A stretch of DNA of 64,000 nucleotides from Azophilus sp963663395 (GTDB taxonomy: Bacteria; Pseudomonadota; Gammaproteobacteria; Pseudomonadales; Azotimanducaceae): NCBI GenBank assembly GCA_963663395.1, contig OY760226.1, forward strand, positions 4,278,001 to 4,342,000. The letters are read 5' to 3'. The position numbers and the translations under genes were made by a program. Numbering within the stretch: position 1 is the first letter of the stretch; every line of letters starts with the position of its first letter. This document shows, one piece after another, positions 59,632-64,000 of the stretch. The notes beneath the pieces are model-generated. The model was not told the origin of the DNA and did not search any database. It worked only from the letters and a program-made list of their open reading frames with translations.

Positions 59632-60816
59632 ATGCGATTCATCAGCCCACGCGAATGTGGCTCAAGGCTTCCCCCGAAGTACGCTACAGCGATCATTGCC
59701 GCAGGTTGTCTGGCTCTTGCGGCCTGCAGCCAACCCACCGGTTCGAAGGGCGCCGATACCGCATCCGAGGCGCAGGCGCAGGCGAGCGTCGCGGTAACAA
59801 GCTTCTCGGTCGAGCACGGCGCCTCTGCAAACGAATACCTGTTGCAATGGGTCACCGACGTACCGGGCGCTCCCGTGCGGCTCGAGGTTACTTCCGGCCC
59901 GGACACCGCCGATGCCGTGGTTATCGCCCGGGACATCACCGCGGGTGAGTTCCAATGGACGGCCCCGCCGCCGCCCCGTCGCCGGTACTTTTCGGTAGTC
60001 CCGGCGTCTGGCGATGCGGTTCAGGGCGCGGTGCGCCTCCTGCCGCTGGAGGGCGGCCGCAACTTTCGCGACCTTGGCGGCTACGTCACCGAGGACGGCC
60101 GCAGGGTAAGGTGGGGGCGGGTTTACCGTTCCGGCGTGATGACGAACCTGACCGCGGGCGACTACGAGTATCTTGCAGGCCTCGATATCGCCACGATCTG
60201 CGACTACCGTTCGGAAACGGAGCGCCACGAGGAACCCACGCGCTGGGCCGCGGGACAAGTGGACTACGTGACGTTTCCGGACCCGGCCACCCCCGCGGGA
60301 TCGTCATTCATGGGCGTGCTGCGCAAACCCGACGCCACCCCGCAAATGGCCGCCGATGCCATGGCAGCCGGCTACGCGCAACTCGCCACGGACCATGCCG
60401 GCGCATTCGGCACGATGTTCGACAGGCTCGCTTCCGGAGAAATCCCGCTGGCATTCAATTGTTCCGCCGGCAAGGACCGGGCCGGCATCAGCGCGGCCCT
60501 GCTGTTGAGCGCGCTCGGCGTCCCCCGCGCCACGGTCGTGGCCGACTACGCACTCTCGGACCAACTCGTCGACTATATCGCCGAGTTCCGTGGCGGCGCG
60601 GCAGACGAACCCGCCGAAGAAGGCGGCGCCTTCGCGTTTCTTGACGCGCTGCCGCTGGAAATCCTCACTCCCCTGATGCGCTCCGACCCGCGTTACATCG
60701 AATACGCGCTTTCCTGGATGGACGAAGAATACGGCAGCGTGATGAATTTCATCCACGAGGAACTCGATGTGACCGGCGCCGAACTGTCCGCCATCCGGGC
60801 CGCGTTGCTGGAGTAA
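59632..60816 (+). CDS. Lipoprotein tyrosine/lipid phosphatase (PtpB-like)
   Basis: A 394-residue protein of the Y_phosphatase3 (PF13350) family. The N-terminus is a lipoprotein signal ending LALAACSQ, so it is probably periplasmic and membrane-anchored. After a ~95-residue beta-rich domain comes the phosphatase: GGRNFRDLGGYVTEDG, VYRSGVMTNLT, ICDYRSETERH and the loop NCSAGKDRAG with Cys277 and Arg283 of CX5R intact. Relatives dephosphorylate phosphotyrosine or phosphoinositides. The start ATG 59632 gives the clean signal; GAGAGG lies 12 bases upstream. It converges on the thiolase-like gene. Confidence 0.92.
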   Translation: MRFISPRECGSRLPPKYATAIIAAGCLALAACSQPTGSKGADTASEAQAQASVAVTSFSVEHGASANEYLLQWVTDVPGAPVRLEVTSGPDTADAVVIARDITAGEFQWTAPPPPRRRYFSVVPASGDAVQGAVRLLPLEGGRNFRDLGGYVTEDGRRVRWGRVYRSGVMTNLTAGDYEYLAGLDIATICDYRSETERHEEPTRWAAGQVDYVTFPDPATPAGSSFMGVLRKPDATPQMAADAMAAGYAQLATDHAGAFGTMFDRLASGEIPLAFNCSAGKDRAGISAALLLSALGVPRATVVADYALSDQLVDYIAEFRGGAADEPAEEGGAFAFLDALPLEILTPLMRSDPRYIEYALSWMDEEYGSVMNFIHEELDVTGAELSAIRAALLE

Positions 60817-60853
60817 CGGGCCTCCGCCGGCAGGCTTCGGCGTCCCTTTCGCC

Positions 60854-60924
60854 GGGGCGGCAATCGGTTCGTTTTCGATGACTTGATCAGGCCAGATCTT
60901 CGAATACGAACCGATTGCCGCCCC
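60854..60924. terminator. Perfect 19-bp inverted repeat between convergent genes
   Basis: GGGGCGGCAATCGGTTCGT at 60854-60872 and its exact reverse complement at 60906-60924 flank 33 bases. The right arm is coding sequence for the last residues of the thiolase-like protein (GGGNRFVFED), and the left arm lies past its stop (60887). The stem could end transcription in both directions. Confidence 0.7.
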
Positions 60925-62434
60925 CTACTGCGCGGACCCGGATCGAACGCCCGAGCGGATCGGTGTCGTGCATGGCCCGGAGCGTGCTCATGTCCCCCTC
61001 CTCGGTTGCGGCTACGAATCGCGCGCCACCACTCGAAAGGCGCCCGATGACGACGCCCATTGAAGGGGTGCCGTTTCGATCGTATTCCAGCGTATAGGTT
61101 TCCACCTGGGCGGCTCCCTCCGCATTCGCCACTGTGGGCGGACCGTGCATGGAATCGAGCCGCGCCTGCAGCGCCCGTGTTTCGCCGGGATTCCAATCCG
61201 TCGGACGCGTCGAATAAATGCCCACCGAGTACTTGGACAGCACACCACCGTTCGCACCGACTAGGCCGTAGCTTCCCGCCCCGTCCCGGACGCGCTCCAC
61301 GACCGATGCGATTGCATGCATGGAGTAGTTGCTGCCCGGTCCGCCAAAGTAGGGCAGCCCACCCGTCGTCGTCAGTCGACGCGGGTCGTTTGCATCCAGC
61401 CCCAGGGCATCGCTAACCGCGAACACCGAGATCGGGAAGCAGCTATAGAGATCGATGTGGCTCAGGTCCGAGGCGCCGATACCTGCCGCCGAAAGCGCAG
61501 CGGTTACGGCAAGCTCCGCTGCGGGCGAAGCGCCGAGGTCCGCCCGTTCCAGCAGCGCCTGCTCCCGGAGATCGGCGTGGCCGTTCATATAGACCCACTT
61601 GCTCTCGGGTATGCCGAGTTCGCGCGCGCGCTCGACGGACGTGAGCAGTACCGCAGCGCCCTGATTCACCTGATCCCGTGCCACGAGGAGACGGGTATAG
61701 GGGTCCGAGATCAGCCGATTGCCGTCGCTCTTCTCGCTCAGCTCGTCAGCTGAATACGCCCGGCGGGTACTTGAAAAGGGATTCTCGGCCGCCACTTCCG
61801 AGAACGGCGCGAAGAGTTCGGCCATCTCCCGAGCGTACTCGGTGCGCGAACGCTTCCGATTTGCCCGCCGGGCGTTTTCGATGAGCCCATAAATCGACGG
61901 CGCGGTAACGACACCGTGCGCAACGAGCGCCCGCTCCATCAGGCCCGCCAACCCCGAGCCCCGATCTTCGACGGGCTCGTCGAGGGTTTCGCTCCAGTCG
62001 ACCTCCTCGCCCCCCTGCACCAGGGCGCGAACGGTCGACACGGCCTCTCCTCCGGCGAGCAGCACCATGGACAGTTCACCGCACCCGATGCGATCAAGCA
62101 TTTCCGACACCAGTGTCTGGGGCGTGTTTCCTCCGGCGTGTGCCCAGATTGCGAGATCGGGCTGAATTCCGGCGCGCCTGGCGATCGATCGCGGAAAGTT
62201 GTTCGACTTGCCGAACGACGCGTCGCGTGGCGGCCCGGTATCCTCGAATGTGCGCGTCGTGACAATCGCCTCGACATGGGGTGCTAGCGACGTCGCTCCT
62301 TCCGCATCCTTGATCGCCGCACGGGCGGCGGCCGCTGCAATCTCGACGGGGGACATTGGCGTGTACTCCGGCGCGTCAATTGGATTTGCGAACTGGCCGA
62401 CACCGACAACGATGGGCGTTGATATTTTTGACAT
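60887..62434 (-). CDS. Thiolase-superfamily acetyltransferase-like protein without the nucleophilic Cys
   Basis: A 515-residue thiolase-fold protein. It starts TPIVVGVGQF as thiolases do, and the C-terminal half has VTAALSAAGIG, DLYSCFPISVFAVSDALG and TTGGLPYFGGPGSNYSMHAI, with a His of the second active-site set. In the first half, where the nucleophilic Cys should be, the sequence reads WAHAGGNTPQTLV, as in the large 'acetyl-CoA acetyltransferase' group of uncertain function. The last ~80 residues form an extra OB-like domain (GVVIGRLSSGGARFVAAT). It probably binds acyl-CoAs without thiolytic cleavage. AAGGAG precedes ATG 62434. Confidence 0.88.
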   Translation of the reverse strand: MSKISTPIVVGVGQFANPIDAPEYTPMSPVEIAAAAARAAIKDAEGATSLAPHVEAIVTTRTFEDTGPPRDASFGKSNNFPRSIARRAGIQPDLAIWAHAGGNTPQTLVSEMLDRIGCGELSMVLLAGGEAVSTVRALVQGGEEVDWSETLDEPVEDRGSGLAGLMERALVAHGVVTAPSIYGLIENARRANRKRSRTEYAREMAELFAPFSEVAAENPFSSTRRAYSADELSEKSDGNRLISDPYTRLLVARDQVNQGAAVLLTSVERARELGIPESKWVYMNGHADLREQALLERADLGASPAAELAVTAALSAAGIGASDLSHIDLYSCFPISVFAVSDALGLDANDPRRLTTTGGLPYFGGPGSNYSMHAIASVVERVRDGAGSYGLVGANGGVLSKYSVGIYSTRPTDWNPGETRALQARLDSMHGPPTVANAEGAAQVETYTLEYDRNGTPSMGVVIGRLSSGGARFVAATEEGDMSTLRAMHDTDPLGRSIRVRAVGGGNRFVFEDLA

Positions 62435-62467
62435 TCTTGATTTCTCCTTGGCAAATCATCTCACGGC

Positions 62468-62605
62468 TTATGCGACGCTCTTCATTGACAGGTTTTCCAG
62501 GACATCGGAGCCAGGGCCGAGCGCCTTTGCGATCGATTCCACCAATGAGGCGGAGCGGTCGAGAGGGACCAGCGTGATTTCCCCGTCGATCGCGCGGTTC
62601 ACCAT
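62468..62605 (-). CDS. Possible 45-residue small protein
   Basis: The minus strand from ATG 62605 to TAA 62468 encodes MVNRAIDGEITLVPLD followed by an amphipathic-looking stretch (SLVESIAKALG) and ending NLSMKSVA. Composition looks like real protein, and it lies 33 bases ahead of the thiolase-like gene on the same strand, downstream of the promoter at 62635-62664. It lacks a clear ribosome binding site, so it could be a decayed gene end. Confidence 0.35.
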   Translation of the reverse strand: MVNRAIDGEITLVPLDRSASLVESIAKALGPGSDVLENLSMKSVA

Positions 62606-62634
62606 CAGGCATATAAAGAATCACTATTTCATTT

Positions 62635-62664
62635 ATGCTAGCATCTACTAAAAATTTAATTCAA
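62635..62664 (-). promoter_or_regulatory. Candidate promoter of the thiolase-like gene
   Basis: On the minus strand, TTGAAT (62664-62659) and TAGCAT (62640-62635) are separated by 18 bases in a strongly AT-rich island (62620-62720). Confidence 0.45.
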
Positions 62665-62784
62665 TAATTGTCGCAGATATATCATATTTTGGTTTGATTT
62701 ATGTCTACTAACGAAATATCCATGGACGTCGAGGCTGGCGATGGGAGAATCGAACACTGACTCACCACCGAAGGAGTTCGAGCC

Positions 62785-63048
62785 ATGACGCCAGAGTCTC
62801 GAACGCTTCCGGAAGATCAGTGCGCGGACGCTGCGCTCGAAGACGAAGCGCGCCGGATGGTAGATTCGCCCATCGACTATTTCGAGGGCTCGCTCACGAA
62901 GATGCAGTCGGTGCCATGGCCCAGGCTCCAGGCCATGCAGCGCATCGGATCGACTTCTGCGAGAAGCTCTTCCATCGAGCGAAGGCAACGGGCGCATGAC
63001 CATCGGATTGTAGCGACATACAGCGAAAAGGAACGCAATGACGTCTAA
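62785..63048 (+). pseudogene. Fragment of an unidentified gene (N-terminal part)
   Basis: An 87-codon frame with a good ribosome binding site (AAGGAG before ATG 62785). The first ~53 residues are well-formed (TLPEDQCADAALEDEARRM, then DYFEGSLTKMQSVPWPRL), but after MQRIG the composition turns Ser/Arg-rich and the frame overlaps the next gene. In a neighbouring frame the same DNA reads IDFCEKLFHRAKATGA before a stop at 62999, which looks more like protein, so a frameshift is likely. The family was not recognised. Confidence 0.5.
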
Positions 63049-63535
63049 TCGAGTAACCCGGCGAAAAATCGTGATCATCGGCGCAGGCCCAGGTGGCCTC
63101 TGTATGGGCATCAAACTCAAGGAAGCCGGCTTCAACGACTTCACCATCCTCGGTCTCGCGGATGGAGGTGCCCACGTCGCGGCTATCTGCGACGCGTCTC
63201 AGCCCACCTACATGTTGACCCACTGGGCGCGCGACCGGACGCGTGGCGCAAAACTCCCGCTCGAGCAGGTTGTGAAGAAGCAGACCTCGGAGCCCGCGAA
63301 TCTCTATGGCCTCGGCGACCGCGGCACGATCCAGGTCGGGAAGCGTGCCGATCTGAACCTGATCGACTTCGACCGCCTCACGCTCCCCGCTCCCTATGCC
63401 GTGCGGGACCTCCCGGCGGGTGGGATGCGCCTGTTACAAGACGCGTCGGGCTACGCAGCGACCGTCGTGAACGGCGTCGTGACCCGAGAGCATGATGAGG
63501 ACACGGGCGAGCGGCCCGGTCGGCTGATCCGCTGA
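63038..63535 (+). pseudogene. Chimera: flavin monooxygenase N-terminus joined to amidohydrolase C-terminus
   Basis: A 165-residue frame. Residues 1-38 are the start of an FAD-dependent Baeyer-Villiger/FMO-type monooxygenase (KIVIIGAGPGGLCMGIKLK then AGFNDFTIL). From residue 39 it abruptly becomes the C-terminal third of a D-aminoacylase-type amidohydrolase: GLADGGAHVAAICDASQPTY, LTHWARDRTRG, DRGTIQVGKRADLNLIDFD and DLPAGGMRLLQDASGY. The join is near 63149-63153. Neither half is complete, so the product should be inactive. AAAAGGAA precedes ATG 63038. A deletion between two neighbouring genes is the simplest cause. Confidence 0.85.
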
Positions 63536-63569
63536 AAGCGTTCTAACTGATCAAAGGAGACCCTCTCCC

Positions 63570-64000
63570 ATGGTGGACGAACTCGAAAGCCGCTTCGATG
63601 CCGACCTCCTGATGAAGAGGGCGTGCGCGTCCGCCAAGCTCGACGACTACGGAGACACGCGCTTCGTAGAGCCGCTCCGCGAGTATCTCGCCGGCGCGGC
63701 CCGCTATTTCCCGTTCTCGGCGGCCGGAGCCGCGGGACTCGCGGACGGGATCGTGAATCAGCTCGTGAATCGCCTGAGGATGACCGAGGACCTGAAGCGC
63801 CACCCCGAGATCCTGGAAGAGGATGTCAGCGACCCGATCGTGATCACCGGCATGCCGCGCACCGGAACCACCAAGCTCCAGCGCGTCCTGTCCGCCGATA
63901 CGGCAAATCAGTCGCTTCTCTACTGGAAGGTCATCAACTTCGCTCGGTTCCCCGACGCGGCGCCAGGAGCACCCGACCCCCGGATCGCCGTCGCGAAAGC
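63570..64000 (+). CDS. Sulfotransferase family protein, N-terminal part
   Basis: The first 143 residues of a sulfotransferase that runs off the right edge. Start ATG 63570 has AAAGGAGA nine bases upstream. After a helical lead (DELESRFDADLLMKRACASA) comes the PAPS-binding loop ITGMPRTGTTKLQRVL (residues ~93-108), the 5'-phosphosulfate-binding motif of PF13469 sulfotransferases. It would transfer sulfate from PAPS to a hydroxyl or amine. It lies 34 bases after the chimera. The rest of the gene is not visible. Confidence 0.9.
   Translation, partial: MVDELESRFDADLLMKRACASAKLDDYGDTRFVEPLREYLAGAARYFPFSAAGAAGLADGIVNQLVNRLRMTEDLKRHPEILEEDVSDPIVITGMPRTGTTKLQRVLSADTANQSLLYWKVINFARFPDAAPGAPDPRIAVAK

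Overview
The window is GC-rich, Gram-negative chromosomal DNA, most likely from a gammaproteobacterium. It has a TonB-dependent receptor, several lipoprotein and Tat-type export signals, a bifunctional MnmC, a YghU-type glutathione transferase and Shine-Dalgarno-led genes packed with 4-base ATGA or GTGA overlaps. The content (PQQ dehydrogenases, a P450, LLM flavin oxidoreductases, acyl-CoA dehydrogenases, CoA ligases, amidohydrolases, a carboxylic acid reductase) suggests an environmental, probably marine or host-associated, degrader of hydrophobic acids, alcohols or isoprenoids. This assignment is inference. No rRNA, tRNA or CRISPR array was seen.

Layout. Positions 1-7.6 kb: the end of an LLM oxidoreductase and an AstE/AspA-like protein, then a minus-strand run of CoA ligase, PQQ dehydrogenase, cytochrome P450 and a DUF819 membrane protein. 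7.7-12.7 kb: a TetR regulator divergent from a two-subunit B12-dependent acyl-CoA mutase, followed by a second PQQ dehydrogenase. 12.8-18.6 kb: an exported enolase-superfamily protein divergent from a TonB receptor, then an MFS transporter. 18.7-31.1 kb: mixed metabolic genes (azoreductase, carboxylesterase, SDR, YghU, enoyl-CoA hydratase, acyl-CoA dehydrogenase, hotdog thioesterase, steroid-reductase-like membrane protein, MnmC). Among them is a degenerate SopB/IpgD-type inositol phosphatase and a 25-bp palindromic tandem array.

31.1-37.6 kb is a mobile and defence zone. It holds a truncated sulfurtransferase, a group II intron inserted in the end of a small 20-bp-inverted-repeat element, a D-aminoacylase-type amidohydrolase, an AbiE toxin-antitoxin pair and a regulator remnant. 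37.6-41 kb holds two beta-propeller proteins and an amidohydrolase.

41.1-58.9 kb carries two convergent catabolic operons. The plus-strand operon has paired acyl-CoA dehydrogenases, an amidohydrolase, an LLM oxidoreductase and an epoxide hydrolase. The minus-strand operon has an LLM oxidoreductase, an amidohydrolase, a CoA ligase, a zinc alcohol dehydrogenase, a carboxylic acid reductase fused to an extra SDR, and a CocE-type hydrolase. Together they look able to activate, oxidise or reduce carboxylic acids through CoA ester, aldehyde and alcohol stages.

59-64 kb holds a lipoprotein tyrosine phosphatase, a thiolase-like protein, and a scarred stretch. That stretch contains a gene fragment, a chimera of a flavin monooxygenase N-terminus with an amidohydrolase C-terminus, and the start of a sulfotransferase.

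The strongest leads are the CAR-SDR fusion with an internal ribosome binding site, the inactive-looking SopB-like phosphatase, the intron nested in an inverted-repeat element, the chimeric gene at 63.1 kb, and the 25-bp hairpin array.
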